Source: JAEUJM01 sp041918615
Lineage (GTDB): Bacteria; Actinomycetota; Acidimicrobiia; Acidimicrobiales; DATDAH01
Assembly: GCA_041918615.1 (NCBI GenBank)
Contig: JAYRVH010000022.1
Span: forward strand, 58,218-122,217
Direction of reading: 5' to 3'
Length of the DNA stretch: 64,000 nucleotides
Each line of letters starts with the position of its first letter. Positions within the stretch are counted from its first letter, which is position 1. Below the pieces are notes generated by a model that saw nothing but the letters and a program-made list of their open reading frames with translations, searched no databases and was not told the origin of the DNA. Below, in pieces: positions 19,037-27,650 of this stretch. The position numbers and the translations under genes are program-made.

Positions 19037-20401
19037 GTGGCTACCAGGTTCGTGATCATCGGCGGCGGACCGGCCGGCAATCAGGCGGCGACCCAGGCGG
19101 CGAAGCTCGGGGCCGAGGTCACGCTGGTCGAACGCGACATCGTCGGGGGAGCCGCGCATCTGTGGGACTGCATCCCCTCGAAGGCCATGATCGCGACCGG
19201 CGGGGCGATGTCTCAGCTCAGGCAGGCGCGCGGCATGGGCCTCGTCGAGGTGGCGGCCCGTCTCGATCTCGCGGCCATCAAGGAGCGCAACGCCGCCATC
19301 GAGGATCGTCTCGAACGGTCGATCACCCAACTGCTCGAGAGCCAGTCCGTGCGGCTGATCCGTGGCACCGGTCGGCTCGTCGGGCCCAACCAGGTCGTCG
19401 CCGACACCGAGTCGGGACCGATCGAGCTCGAGGCCGACGCCATCTTGTTGAGCACCGGGAGTCGTCCGCGTGTCCCCGACTGGGCACCGGTCGACGGTGA
19501 CCGGGTGCTCACCACCCGCGACGCCTACCCGCCGCCCACGATGCCGGGGCACCTGGTCGTGATCGGGTCGGGGGTGACCGGGGTCGAGTTCGTCCACATG
19601 TTCTCGTCGTTCGGTTGCGAGGTCACGCTCATCGTCAGCCGGCAGCAGGTGCTGCCGCGAAAGGACGCGGAGGTGGCGGCCGCCCTCGAGGAGAACTTCC
19701 TCGCCCGTGGCGTGAAGCTGCTCAAGGGAGCACGGGCCGAGGGGATCGACGTCAACGGGGACGGCAGCCTGGTGGTGCGCTGCGACGACGGCCGGACCCC
19801 CGGCGGCTCGCACGTGCTGCTCGCCATCGGGTCGATCCCGAATTCCGACCGCCTGGGCCTCGAGACGGCGGGCGTGGCGGCCGACGACGGCGGCTACATC
19901 CCCGTCGACCGGCACTGCCGCTCGAACGTGGGTCACATCTACGCCGCCGGCGACCTGTCGGGAAAGCTGCCGCTCTCGTCGGTCGCCTCCATGCAGGGCC
20001 GCAAGATCGCCCAACACGTCATGGGCCTGCAGGCCCGAGCGCACAAGCACCTCGACTACGACAAGGCGGCGTCGGCCATCTTCACCGATCCCGAGATCGC
20101 CGACGTCGGCCTCGCCGAGGCCGACGCCTTCGCGGAGGGGCGCAAGATCAGGGTCACGAAGGTGCCCTTCTCCTCGAACGCCAAGGCGCTCATCCTCAAC
20201 GACCCGCGCGGATTCGTGAAGATCCTGTCCGACCCCGCCACGGGTGTGGTGCTCGGAGGCTCGATCGTGGGTCGCAACGCAGCAGAGCTCATCTCGGTGA
20301 TCGCCCTGGCCGTGACGGCTGGGCTCCGTGTCAGCGACATCGATGAGAGCCTCCTCGTGCATCCGGCGCTCGCCGAGGCGCTGGCCGAGGCCGCCGAGTG
20401 A
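19037..20401 (+). CDS. LpdA-like FAD/NAD(P)-dependent oxidoreductase (quinone reductase type)
   Basis: The 454-aa protein has class I pyridine nucleotide-disulfide oxidoreductase architecture. The FAD-binding GGGPAGNQAA is near the N-terminus, NAD(P)-binding VIGSGVTGVEF is near residue 175, the second FAD motif is IYAAGDLSG, and the dimerisation domain ends HPALAE. In the usual redox-disulfide position it has GGAAHLWDCIPSKA, so only one cysteine of the CxxxxC pair remains. This matches mycobacterial LpdA (Rv3303c), a NAD(P)H:quinone reductase, rather than lipoamide dehydrogenase. GTGA overlap couples it to an RDD protein. Confidence 0.82.
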   Translation: MATRFVIIGGGPAGNQAATQAAKLGAEVTLVERDIVGGAAHLWDCIPSKAMIATGGAMSQLRQARGMGLVEVAARLDLAAIKERNAAIEDRLERSITQLLESQSVRLIRGTGRLVGPNQVVADTESGPIELEADAILLSTGSRPRVPDWAPVDGDRVLTTRDAYPPPTMPGHLVVIGSGVTGVEFVHMFSSFGCEVTLIVSRQQVLPRKDAEVAAALEENFLARGVKLLKGARAEGIDVNGDGSLVVRCDDGRTPGGSHVLLAIGSIPNSDRLGLETAGVAADDGGYIPVDRHCRSNVGHIYAAGDLSGKLPLSSVASMQGRKIAQHVMGLQARAHKHLDYDKAASAIFTDPEIADVGLAEADAFAEGRKIRVTKVPFSSNAKALILNDPRGFVKILSDPATGVVLGGSIVGRNAAELISVIALAVTAGLRVSDIDESLLVHPALAEALAEAAE

Positions 20402-20925
20402 CCAGGCCGGGCGACGAGGTCGGCGACGACGCCGGCCCTCTCGGCGCGGACGGCCCAGAAGCGTTCCCGCTCGACGGCGACCTGACCCTGGCGCCTGTCT
20501 GGAAGCGGGCACTGGCCCGGCTCATCGACGTCTTCCTGATCTTCAACGTGGCCGGACTGCTCACGGTCGCGCTCGTCCGCCCCCGGGAGGGCGACACCGG
20601 CACCGTCAGCTTCCTCGTGGTGGAGACGGTGTTCCTGGTGATCGCGGGTGTCTACGAGGCCGGCATGGTGGCCTGGCGGGGTCAGACCCTGGCCAAGATG
20701 CTGCTGCACATCCGGGTGGCCCGCCGCAGCGACCTGGCCAACCCCACCCCGGCCGAGGCCGTGGTGCGCTTCGCGGTGCCGGCCGTGTGGCTCTACCTGA
20801 CCGTGGTCCTGCCCCTGGTCGGCGAGGCGCTGTGGGTGGTCGTCTTCCTGAGCGCGATCCCGAACCCGCGTCGCCAGGGCTGGCACGACCGGGCCGCCGC
20901 GACCCTGGTGCTGTCCACCCGGTGA
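20398..20925 (+). CDS. RDD family membrane protein
   Basis: The 175-aa protein starts at GTG overlapping the upstream TGA (GTGA, 20398-20401). It has an acidic 35-residue N-terminus, then the RDD pattern (ALARLIDVFLIF with conserved Arg and Asp), three membrane helices, GQTLAKMLLHIRV between TM2 and TM3, and a closing GWHDRAA. The family is uncharacterised apart from a few members proposed as Na+/H+ antiporters. Coupling to the flavoprotein suggests a related membrane role, which is inference only. Confidence 0.8.
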   Translation: MTRPGDEVGDDAGPLGADGPEAFPLDGDLTLAPVWKRALARLIDVFLIFNVAGLLTVALVRPREGDTGTVSFLVVETVFLVIAGVYEAGMVAWRGQTLAKMLLHIRVARRSDLANPTPAEAVVRFAVPAVWLYLTVVLPLVGEALWVVVFLSAIPNPRRQGWHDRAAATLVLSTR

Positions 20926-20985
20926 GGCCTGCTCCCGAGTCCTCCGCCGTCCTGCCTGAATGGTCGGGCCGCACCGATCTGCCGT

Positions 20986-20991
20986 AGATTG
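20986..20991 (+). promoter_or_regulatory. Leaderless -10 box upstream of the wzm leader ORF
   Basis: TAGATT ends 8 nt before an ATG at 21000 that opens a 14-codon ORF. It is 56 nt from the wzm start, so it would make the short ORF leaderless. Confidence 0.5.
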
Positions 20992-20999
20992 GGATGATC

Positions 21000-21044
21000 A
21001 TGCGTCGTTCAACCGTGGGCCGTGTCGCGGCCCTGGCGGGCTGA
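21000..21044 (+). CDS. 14-aa leader peptide upstream of wzm
   Basis: The ATG at 21000 starts MRRSTVGRVAALAG followed by TGA, and the wzm ATG comes 3 nt after that stop. No Shine-Dalgarno lies before either ATG, but a TAGATT box is placed exactly where a leaderless transcript would begin at the short ORF. wzm would then be translated by termination-reinitiation. The peptide has no known family. A chance frame cannot be excluded. Confidence 0.45.
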   Translation: MRRSTVGRVAALAG

Positions 21045-21047
21045 ACC

Positions 21048-21899
21048 ATGGCTTCGACCACCGCCGTCGCCCGCAAGGGCCTCGTGCCGGGACCGGTCCT
21101 CGAGCTCTGGGGCTACCGCACGCTCATCGTCAACCTCACCGAGCGCGAGTTCAAGGCCAAGTACAAGAAGAGCATCCTCGGGTGGCTGTGGTCGCTCCTC
21201 AACCCCCTCGCGACCCTGGCCGTCTACAGCCTCGTCTTCGGCACCTTCCTCGGGAACTCGGCGCCGGTGGCCGGCAACGGTGAACTCGACTCGTTCCCGA
21301 TCTTCCTCTTCTCCGGCCTCGTGGTGTGGAACCTGTTCAGCCAGATCGTGAACGGCTCGATGGCCGCCCTCGCCCTGAACGCCGATCTGCTCAAGAAGGT
21401 GTACTTCCCGCCCGAGTGCCCGGGCATCGCGAACGTGCTGGCCGTGTCCGTCCAGTCCGTCATCGAGACGTCGGTGCTCATGGTGATCCTCATCCTCGTC
21501 GGCAACGCCTCGTGGACGTTCCTGCTGTGGCCGCTGCTGATGTTGTGCGTGGTGGCCTTCTCGCTCGGCGTCGGCCTCGTCCTGAGCCTGCTCAACGTCT
21601 ACTTCCGCGACGTGGAGTACCTCATCAGCATCCTGATGCAGCTGCTCTTCTACTGCACCCCGATCGTCTACTCGATCGCCGTGGTGGGGCCGCGGGCGAT
21701 CGGCCCGTTCACCGCCGAGCAATTGCTCCGGCTGAACCCGTTGACGCAGTTCGTCGGCGCCGCACGTGACCTCGTGTGGTACCTCCAGGTGCCGAGCCTC
21801 GAGCGGTGCCTCGGCCTCTTCTTGATGTCGCTCTTCTCGCTGGTCGTCGGCTGGGGCCTGTTCCGCCGTCATTCGCGCAACGTGAGCGAGGAGCTGTGA
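21048..21899 (+). CDS. wzm: ABC-2 type glycan exporter permease (Wzm/TagG-like)
   Basis: The 283-aa inner-membrane protein has the family start LIVNLTEREFKAKYKKSILGW (about residues 25-45), where amphipathic interface residues precede TM1. Six membrane helices follow, ending in LFRRHSRNVSEEL. It moves a lipid-linked polysaccharide from the cytoplasmic to the outer face of the membrane together with the ATPase encoded next, which it overlaps by 4 bp (GTGA). It leads a five-gene unit that continues with two sulfotransferases and a glycosyltransferase. Confidence 0.9.
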   Translation: MASTTAVARKGLVPGPVLELWGYRTLIVNLTEREFKAKYKKSILGWLWSLLNPLATLAVYSLVFGTFLGNSAPVAGNGELDSFPIFLFSGLVVWNLFSQIVNGSMAALALNADLLKKVYFPPECPGIANVLAVSVQSVIETSVLMVILILVGNASWTFLLWPLLMLCVVAFSLGVGLVLSLLNVYFRDVEYLISILMQLLFYCTPIVYSIAVVGPRAIGPFTAEQLLRLNPLTQFVGAARDLVWYLQVPSLERCLGLFLMSLFSLVVGWGLFRRHSRNVSEEL

Positions 21900-23206
21900 G
21901 CACCAACGAGACCGAGCCCTCGGCCACGCCTGCCATCGTCGTCGAGGACGTCTCCAAGCGCTTCCGGCTCTACAACGAGAAGCCGATGCACCTCAAGGAC
22001 CGGCTCACCGGTGGGTCGAAGGCCCGGTTCGACCTGTTCTGGGCGCTCAAGAACGTGTCGCTCACGGTGCCGACTGGCACCATGTACGGCCTCATCGGCC
22101 ACAACGGCTCGGGCAAGTCCACGCTGTTGCGAATGATGGCCAACATCTACCGGCCCACGAGCGGCAAGGTCACCAGCCACGGGCGGATCTCGGCGCTCCT
22201 CGAGCTCGGCGCGGGGTTCCACCCGCAGCTCTCCGGTCGCGAGAACATCTACCTGAACGCATCGATCCTCGGGCTCGGCCGGCGCGAGATCGGGTCCAAG
22301 ATCGACGAGATCATCGAGTTCGCCGGTCTCGAGAACTTCATCGACACGCCGGTCAAGGTCTACTCGAGCGGCATGTACGTCCGCCTGGGGTTCTCCGTGG
22401 CCGTGCACGTGAACCCCGAGATCCTGCTCATCGACGAGGTGATCGCGGTCGGCGACGAGGAGTTCCAGCGTCGGTGCTTCGACCACCTGTTCTCGCTGCG
22501 CCAACAGGGCGTGACCATCGTCATGGTCACCCACAGCATGGGCCTGGTGCAGACCATGTGTGATCATGCGGCGTGGCTCGAGCACGGCAAGGTCCTCACC
22601 GAGGGCAAGGCCGTGCGGGTGGTCCGCGAGTACCTGCGGAAGGTGAACGACGCGGAGGGCGACCGCCTGGGTGAGGAGGGCGGCGAGCTCGTCACCGGCA
22701 CGGGGCGACGGGCAGGCACCGGTGAGGTCAAGATCGAGCGTGTCGAATACATCAGCGCCCGCCGCAAGCCGACCCCCGTGGGCTCGACCGGCGACCCCCT
22801 CGTGATCCGCATCCACTACCGGGCCGACACGCCGGTGGAGAGCCCGGTGTTCAAGCTCGGGTTCCACCATGACGGCGGCACATTGGTCGCCGAGCCGAAC
22901 ACCCGCCTCGCCGAGTTCGACACGGGCCGGCTAGAGGGCGCCGGCGTGCTCCACTACAAGCTGCACCGCCTGCCGCTCACGCCCGGCACCTACCACCTCA
23001 GCGTCACGGTGATGGACAGCCACTCACTGCACCGCTACGACCATCACGAGCGCGAGTTCGAACTGCACGTGCAGCCCGGTCGGAGCAGCGAGAAGGTCGG
23101 CTTCGTCGACCTCGGGGGTGAGTGGGCCTTCCCTAGGAACCGGGCGAAGGAGGCGGCCGAGGGCGGCCTCCGGGTCGCGGGCGCGGAGGACGAGGCTGTC
23201 GGCTGA
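21896..23206 (+). CDS. wzt: Glycan exporter ATPase with C-terminal carbohydrate-binding-like domain (Wzt)
   Basis: The protein is 436 aa from GTG at 21896, with GAGGAG just upstream. The N-terminal ABC domain has Walker A GHNGSGKST (about residues 68-76), the family signature YSSGMYVRLGFSVA in place of the usual LSGGQ, and Walker B ILLIDEVIAVGDEEF. Residues about 270-415 form a beta-sandwich Wzt_C-like domain, which in O-antigen exporters recognises the finished chain end. A substrate-selective exporter rather than a general one is therefore likely. The gene overlaps the permease by 4 bp. Confidence 0.9.
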   Translation: MSTNETEPSATPAIVVEDVSKRFRLYNEKPMHLKDRLTGGSKARFDLFWALKNVSLTVPTGTMYGLIGHNGSGKSTLLRMMANIYRPTSGKVTSHGRISALLELGAGFHPQLSGRENIYLNASILGLGRREIGSKIDEIIEFAGLENFIDTPVKVYSSGMYVRLGFSVAVHVNPEILLIDEVIAVGDEEFQRRCFDHLFSLRQQGVTIVMVTHSMGLVQTMCDHAAWLEHGKVLTEGKAVRVVREYLRKVNDAEGDRLGEEGGELVTGTGRRAGTGEVKIERVEYISARRKPTPVGSTGDPLVIRIHYRADTPVESPVFKLGFHHDGGTLVAEPNTRLAEFDTGRLEGAGVLHYKLHRLPLTPGTYHLSVTVMDSHSLHRYDHHEREFELHVQPGRSSEKVGFVDLGGEWAFPRNRAKEAAEGGLRVAGAEDEAVG

Positions 23207-24341
23207 CCGGGGCGCCGCAACGGGCTCGCGGTCGGGCTCGCCCGAGATCGGCAGCGGCGTGCTCGTGCTCGGCATGCACCGAAGCGGGACGTCGGCGCTC
23301 ACGCGAGCGCTCGGTCTGCTCGGGCTGGGGACGGGTTCCGGCGGTGCCCTGATGGGGGCGTCGCCCTCCAACGAGTCGGGCCACTGGGAGATCACCGCAC
23401 TCACCGAGTGCAACGACCGCCTGCTCGCCCTGGCCGGCGGGCGATGGTCGGCCCCACCCCATGAGGAGGTCCGCTTCGCCGACCTCGCGACGGAGCCCAT
23501 CGGCGACGTTGCCCGGTCGTTGGTGGCCGAGACCCTTCCCGCGTCCCCCTGGGCTTGGAAGGACCCGCGCCTGTGCCTCACGCTGGCGTTCTGGAAGGCG
23601 GTGCTCCCTGCGACGCCCGCCATGGTGGTCTCGCTCCGAAACCCGCTCGAGGTCGCGGCGTCGCTCCATCGTCGCAACGGCTTCTCGACCGAGTACGGGC
23701 TCGCGGTGTGGGAGCGCTACCTTCGGTCGCTCTGGCGGGAGCTCGAGGGCTCGGCGGTGATCGTCGTCGACTACCGCGACCTGGTCTCCGAGGCCGGTCG
23801 GGTGATCGACGACCTGGCCGCATTCGTCGAGGGGCACTCCGGTGTCGCCCCCTCGGGTGCTGCGCAGGCCGAGGCCGCCGCGTCGCTCGACGGGCGCCTC
23901 CGCCACCACGTGGCCGACAGGACCGAGCTGGCCACCGACCCGGCGATGGCGCCGACGCAACGGGCCTTGTTCGAGCAGTCGTTGGCCCTGGTGGGCACAC
24001 ACGCATCGCTGCCGGCCGTGCCGCTCGGCTCGGAGACCCCCGGCCTCCAGCTCGCGTTCGACGAGCACACCCGCATGGCCGCCTACGAGGACGAGTCGTA
24101 CCGCCTGCGTGCGGGCATCGAGGAGGTGCGCTCCGAGGCGCGGGCGAGCCTCGATCGCCACACCCTCTTCTTCCACCAGGAGCTCGAGCGGCGGAGCGCG
24201 GAGGCGTCGGTGCTCGCGACGGACGTCATGGCGGCGCGCGAGCGCTTGGCAGCCCTCCAGGGCACGCTCGACCGAATACGCCGTCGCCCGCCGGTGCGGC
24301 TCTACCTCTGGGCCCGACGTCATCTCCCCGGGCGGGGCTGA
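23118..24341 (+). CDS. Sulfotransferase family protein
   Basis: The longest frame gives 407 aa but overlaps wzt by 89 bp; a start at GTG 23259 would leave only the domain itself, so the N-terminal 47 residues are uncertain. The PAPS 5'-phosphosulfate loop is GMHRSGTSAL and the 3'-phosphate site is SLRNPLEVAASLHRR. A WAWKDPRLC segment is typical of sugar sulfotransferases. The C-terminal 100 residues (MAAYEDESYR onward) are helical, probably coiled coil. Expected role: transfer of sulfate from PAPS to a glycan before export. It is third in the wzm operon. Confidence 0.78.
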   Translation: MSGPSLGTGRRRRPRAASGSRARRTRLSADRGAATGSRSGSPEIGSGVLVLGMHRSGTSALTRALGLLGLGTGSGGALMGASPSNESGHWEITALTECNDRLLALAGGRWSAPPHEEVRFADLATEPIGDVARSLVAETLPASPWAWKDPRLCLTLAFWKAVLPATPAMVVSLRNPLEVAASLHRRNGFSTEYGLAVWERYLRSLWRELEGSAVIVVDYRDLVSEAGRVIDDLAAFVEGHSGVAPSGAAQAEAAASLDGRLRHHVADRTELATDPAMAPTQRALFEQSLALVGTHASLPAVPLGSETPGLQLAFDEHTRMAAYEDESYRLRAGIEEVRSEARASLDRHTLFFHQELERRSAEASVLATDVMAARERLAALQGTLDRIRRRPPVRLYLWARRHLPGRG

Positions 24342-24347
24342 GCGCCA

Positions 24348-25196
24348 GTGCGACTCGTGATGACCCTTCTCGTCCGAGACGAGGCCGACATCGTGCGGGC
24401 CAACCTGGACTTCCACCTCGCGCGTGGCGTCGACTTCGTGATCGCCACCGACAACCGTTCGGAGGACGGCACCGTCGAGATCCTCGAGGAGTACGAGCGC
24501 CGAGGGGCGCTGCACCTCATCCACGAGCCGGCCGACGACTACTCGCAGGGCCGATGGGTGACCAGGATGGCGCGCCTGGCCGCGACCGACTTCGGGGCCG
24601 ACTGGGTGATCAACAGCGATGCCGACGAGTTCTGGTGCGCCCGTGCCGGGACCCTCTCCTCGGTGCTCGCAGCGGTCCCCGCGGACTGCGACGCGGTGCT
24701 GGCGCCCCGGTACAACTTCGTCGTTCCCGCCGGCCCCGACGAGCGCCCCTTCCACGAGCGGATGCTCGTGCGCTACGCCGTGCCGTTCGATCCCGTCAAC
24801 GAGCGGCCGATCCAGCCCAAGATGGCCCACCGGGCCTCGGCGGAGGCACAGGTGCTGCAGGGCAACCACGACGTGCAGTGGCCCGGTCGTGCCGGCGTCC
24901 TCGACGACACCCCGATCGAGATCCTGCACTTCCCGATCCGGACGCTGGCACAGTTCGAGAACAAGATCGCCAAGGGCGGGGCGGCCTACGAGCGCAACGA
25001 GGAACTGCCCGAGCACTTCGGTCACCGTTGGCGCTCGCTGTTCGACGCGCAGCGTCGAGGTGAGTTCACCGCTGTCTTCGAGCGCGTCCGACTCAGCCCC
25101 GCGGCCGTCGCCCAGGGCCTGGAGTCCGGCGAGCTCGTCTCGGACCGACGGGTCGCCGACGCATGCCTCAGGGTGGCGGGGCCCGACCGGGGCTGA
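24348..25196 (+). CDS. Glycosyltransferase family 2-like protein
   Basis: The protein is 282 aa from GTG at 24348, 6 bp after the preceding stop. LVRDEADIVRANLDFHLARG at the N-terminus and NSDADEFW (a DxD-type metal site, about residue 89) identify the GT-A subgroup often annotated as glycosyltransferase family 2 next to sulfotransferases. A DVQWPGR segment near residue 178 is also present. It probably adds a sugar to the glycan exported by Wzm/Wzt. The following sulfotransferase begins 4 bp downstream. Confidence 0.8.
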   Translation: MRLVMTLLVRDEADIVRANLDFHLARGVDFVIATDNRSEDGTVEILEEYERRGALHLIHEPADDYSQGRWVTRMARLAATDFGADWVINSDADEFWCARAGTLSSVLAAVPADCDAVLAPRYNFVVPAGPDERPFHERMLVRYAVPFDPVNERPIQPKMAHRASAEAQVLQGNHDVQWPGRAGVLDDTPIEILHFPIRTLAQFENKIAKGGAAYERNEELPEHFGHRWRSLFDAQRRGEFTAVFERVRLSPAAVAQGLESGELVSDRRVADACLRVAGPDRG

Positions 25197-25200
25197 GACG

Positions 25201-26043
25201 GTGGACAGCAACCGGAGCGTCCTGAGGCGCACCGCCGAGAGGCTGTCGGGCCGGAGGCGTGCGGATCGCACGGTGCTTCCCGACTTCATCGTCATCGGCG
25301 CGCAGAAGAGCGGAACGTCGTCTCTGTACCGCTACCTCGAACAGCACCCCCAGGTCGTCGGGGCGCAGAAGAAGGAGGTGCACTTCTTCGACCTCAACCA
25401 CTGGCAGGGGGAAGCCTGGTATCGGTCGCGGCTGCCGAACCGAGCTGTGCTGGCCGACCGCGAGCGAGCAGTCGGCGGGCCCGTGATCACCGGGGAGGCC
25501 ACGCCCTACTACGTCTTCCACCCGCTCGCCGCGGGCCGGATGGAGGCCCTCGTTCCCGATGCGAAGCTGATCGCACTCCTGAGAGACCCCGTCGATCGAG
25601 CGCTGTCCCACTATCACCATGCGGTCCGGTTGGGCTTCGAGGACCTGCCCTTCGAAGAAGCGATCGAGCAGGAGCCGGCGCGTCTCGACGGCGAGGTCGA
25701 GCGGCTGCTCGCCGACCCGTCGGCCGCCAGCTCGGCCCACCAGGAGCAGTCGTACCTCGCCAGGGGGGTCTACGTCGACCAGCTCAGGCGCTTCGACAGC
25801 TACCGCTCACGCGGTCAACTGCTCATCGTGAAGAGCGAGGACCTCTTCGGGGATCCGCAGGGCACGTACGACCGGGTCCTCCGGTTCCTGGACCTGGCCC
25901 CTGCGGCGCTGACCGATCCCCGGGCCCGCAACACCGGGGACTACGCACGGGCCGACTCGCCGGTCGAACAGCGCCTTCGCTCCTACTTCGAGCCGCACAA
26001 CTCGGCCCTCTACGAGTACCTCGGCCGGGACCTGGGCTGGTAG
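25201..26043 (+). CDS. PAPS-dependent sulfotransferase
   Basis: The protein is 280 aa from GTG at 25201. The 5'-PSB loop is GAQKSGTSSLY (about residues 33-43) and the 3'-phosphate motif is RDPVDRALSHYHH (about 130-142), with the conserved Arg and Ser. Its KEVHFFD and QEQSYLARGVY segments are typical of heparan-type (HS N-/3-O-) sulfotransferase relatives. It is expected to sulfate a sugar hydroxyl or amine. It closes the wzm-wzt operon and converges with a minus-strand glycosyltransferase. Confidence 0.85.
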   Translation: MDSNRSVLRRTAERLSGRRRADRTVLPDFIVIGAQKSGTSSLYRYLEQHPQVVGAQKKEVHFFDLNHWQGEAWYRSRLPNRAVLADRERAVGGPVITGEATPYYVFHPLAAGRMEALVPDAKLIALLRDPVDRALSHYHHAVRLGFEDLPFEEAIEQEPARLDGEVERLLADPSAASSAHQEQSYLARGVYVDQLRRFDSYRSRGQLLIVKSEDLFGDPQGTYDRVLRFLDLAPAALTDPRARNTGDYARADSPVEQRLRSYFEPHNSALYEYLGRDLGW

Positions 26044-26065
26044 CGGCCCACTCGAGACGGACCGG

Positions 26066-26956
26066 TCAGGTCCACAGGCGACCGGTTACGAGCTCGGACT
26101 CCCCCGGGCGGCCGCCGAGAAAGGAGGGTGGCCGCACCACGGTCGCGTAGGGCGACCCGGTGATCTGCTCGTACTCCGCGGCGAACCCGTGCCAGGGATG
26201 GTCCGCCATGGCGACGTTGGTGGCGACGCCGCCATGCACCTGGTGGAAGGTGGCCTCGCCGAGCAGCATCACGGGGTCGACCGTGGGGTCGAGCAGGGCC
26301 CGGTTGAAGAAGTCGAGGTTCACCAGGCCGCCGCCAGGGGAGCAGAAGCGCTCGTCGAACCCGCCCAGGCGTCGGTACTGGGCCTTGGTCAGCGCCACGC
26401 AGTTGCTCTCGGACAATGAGGAGAAGAACCCCTGCTTCGACGACAGGGCCACCGTGGCGATCTCGAAGAGCCGGTAGCCGTTCTCCTTCCAGGTCACCGA
26501 CTCGAGGAGGCGGTCCTCGACGTGGCGGTCGTAGCCCGTGGTGATGCTCTCGTTCTGCACCTGGTGGCCGAGGTGCATGCCCAGCGTGTGGACGAAGGGG
26601 TTGTCGAACGCGCGGAAGGCCCTGGTGGCGTAGTCGAGGATGCCGGGCGACAGGATCCGGGCGCCGTCGATCACGAGCATCACGCGATCACCGCGAGCCA
26701 ACGACACCCCGTGGTTCAGGGCGGCGGCCGGCGACGGGGCCTCCGGGGAGAAGCGCACGGCACGGAAGTTGGGGCCGAACCGCGTGACCTCGGCGGGGTC
26801 GAGTGGCTCGGTGGAGCCGTTGTCGACGGCGATGACCTCGTAGTCCTCGACGCGCAGGCTGTGCTGGTAGCCCGGCGTCAGGGAGAAGAGGGTGCGGGCG
26901 GCCTCGCGGGCCATGTTGTAGAAGTTGACGACGACGGTCAGGCGGGGCGTGGGCAC
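26066..26956 (-). CDS. Glycosyltransferase family 2
   Basis: The protein is 296 aa from the GTG at 26956, 4 bp downstream of the sulfotransferase stop; an in-frame extension upstream would overlap that gene and is Thr/Ser/Arg-rich, so it is rejected. The GT-A fold is marked by LTVVVNFYNM, AVDNGSTEP and VIDGARI, where DGA replaces a classical DxD. The later GGFDERFCSPGGGLVNLDFF is the usual acceptor-side motif. It is last in the operon accA-type carboxylase, sulfotransferase, GT2. Confidence 0.8.
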   Translation of the reverse strand: MPTPRLTVVVNFYNMAREAARTLFSLTPGYQHSLRVEDYEVIAVDNGSTEPLDPAEVTRFGPNFRAVRFSPEAPSPAAALNHGVSLARGDRVMLVIDGARILSPGILDYATRAFRAFDNPFVHTLGMHLGHQVQNESITTGYDRHVEDRLLESVTWKENGYRLFEIATVALSSKQGFFSSLSESNCVALTKAQYRRLGGFDERFCSPGGGLVNLDFFNRALLDPTVDPVMLLGEATFHQVHGGVATNVAMADHPWHGFAAEYEQITGSPYATVVRPPSFLGGRPGESELVTGRLWT

Positions 26957-26960
26957 GGGG

Positions 26961-27647
26961 TCAGCCGAGGGCCCCTGCCCGCGACCGCAATTGCCGGTAG
27001 AGCCGGTCGACGTCGGCGGGGAGCGGCGCATCGAGGTCAGGGTCGTGGTGGCGGAGGTCGTCGCTGAAGAAGGTCGGTCGGCCCGGGAGGTCGAGGTGGG
27101 CCGCGATGGCGGCCACCCCCGCGGTGTAGGCGGCGCCGGCAAGATCGAACGAGATCAGTGGAAACGCGCCGCGGTCGTGGGCGGCGAGGAGGCGCTCGTT
27201 GTAGTCGGCCCACAAGGCGAGGCCGGCGTCGACGGCGAGTCCGTCTCGGCGGGCGAGCGACGCGGCGACGGCGAGCGGGTGCCGGAAGGTGCCGACCAGC
27301 GCGAGGTCGGGGATCCCCTCCTCCCAGAAGGGGAGCGTGAGCAGTGTGCGGGGATCCTTGAAGCCCCATCGCCACGACGCCGCGTGGGCGGCGATAACCG
27401 CCGTGCGCTGCGTGCGGAAGTCGCCATCCCAGGTGAGCGAGGACGGGGGACGGTCCCATGCCCCGCCGTTGTGCTCGAGCAGGCGATCGTTGAGGTCGCG
27501 CACCGCGAGGCTCTCACGGTTGCCCTTTCGGTTGTGGGGAGCCTCGGTGACGACCTCGCCCAGATGCAGGCCGGCCTCCTCGAGGGAGCCGGCGAGACTG
27601 CTGGTGCCGCTTCGATGCATGCCGAGCACCGCGACCGGGGACGCCAC
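26961..27647 (-). CDS. Sulfotransferase family protein
   Basis: The protein is 228 aa from a GTG only 3 bp after the carboxylase stop. The PAPS loop GMHRSGTSSLAG lies at residues 9-20, RKGNRES follows, and FRHPLAVAASLARRDG is the 3'-phosphate site. The WRWGFKDPR segment matches the WAWKDPR of the 23118 sulfotransferase, so the two belong to one subgroup. At 228 aa it is compact and lacks the coiled-coil tail of that relative. It probably sulfates the same glycan. Confidence 0.8.
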   Translation of the reverse strand: MASPVAVLGMHRSGTSSLAGSLEEAGLHLGEVVTEAPHNRKGNRESLAVRDLNDRLLEHNGGAWDRPPSSLTWDGDFRTQRTAVIAAHAASWRWGFKDPRTLLTLPFWEEGIPDLALVGTFRHPLAVAASLARRDGLAVDAGLALWADYNERLLAAHDRGAFPLISFDLAGAAYTAGVAAIAAHLDLPGRPTFFSDDLRHHDPDLDAPLPADVDRLYRQLRSRAGALG

Positions 27648-27650
27648 CGA

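Noticed and set aside
26957..27142. An N-terminal extension of the 26066-26956 glycosyltransferase
   Set aside because: It would overlap the sulfotransferase by about 180 bp and reads as Thr/Ser/Arg-rich sequence; GTG 26956 fits the GT-A start.
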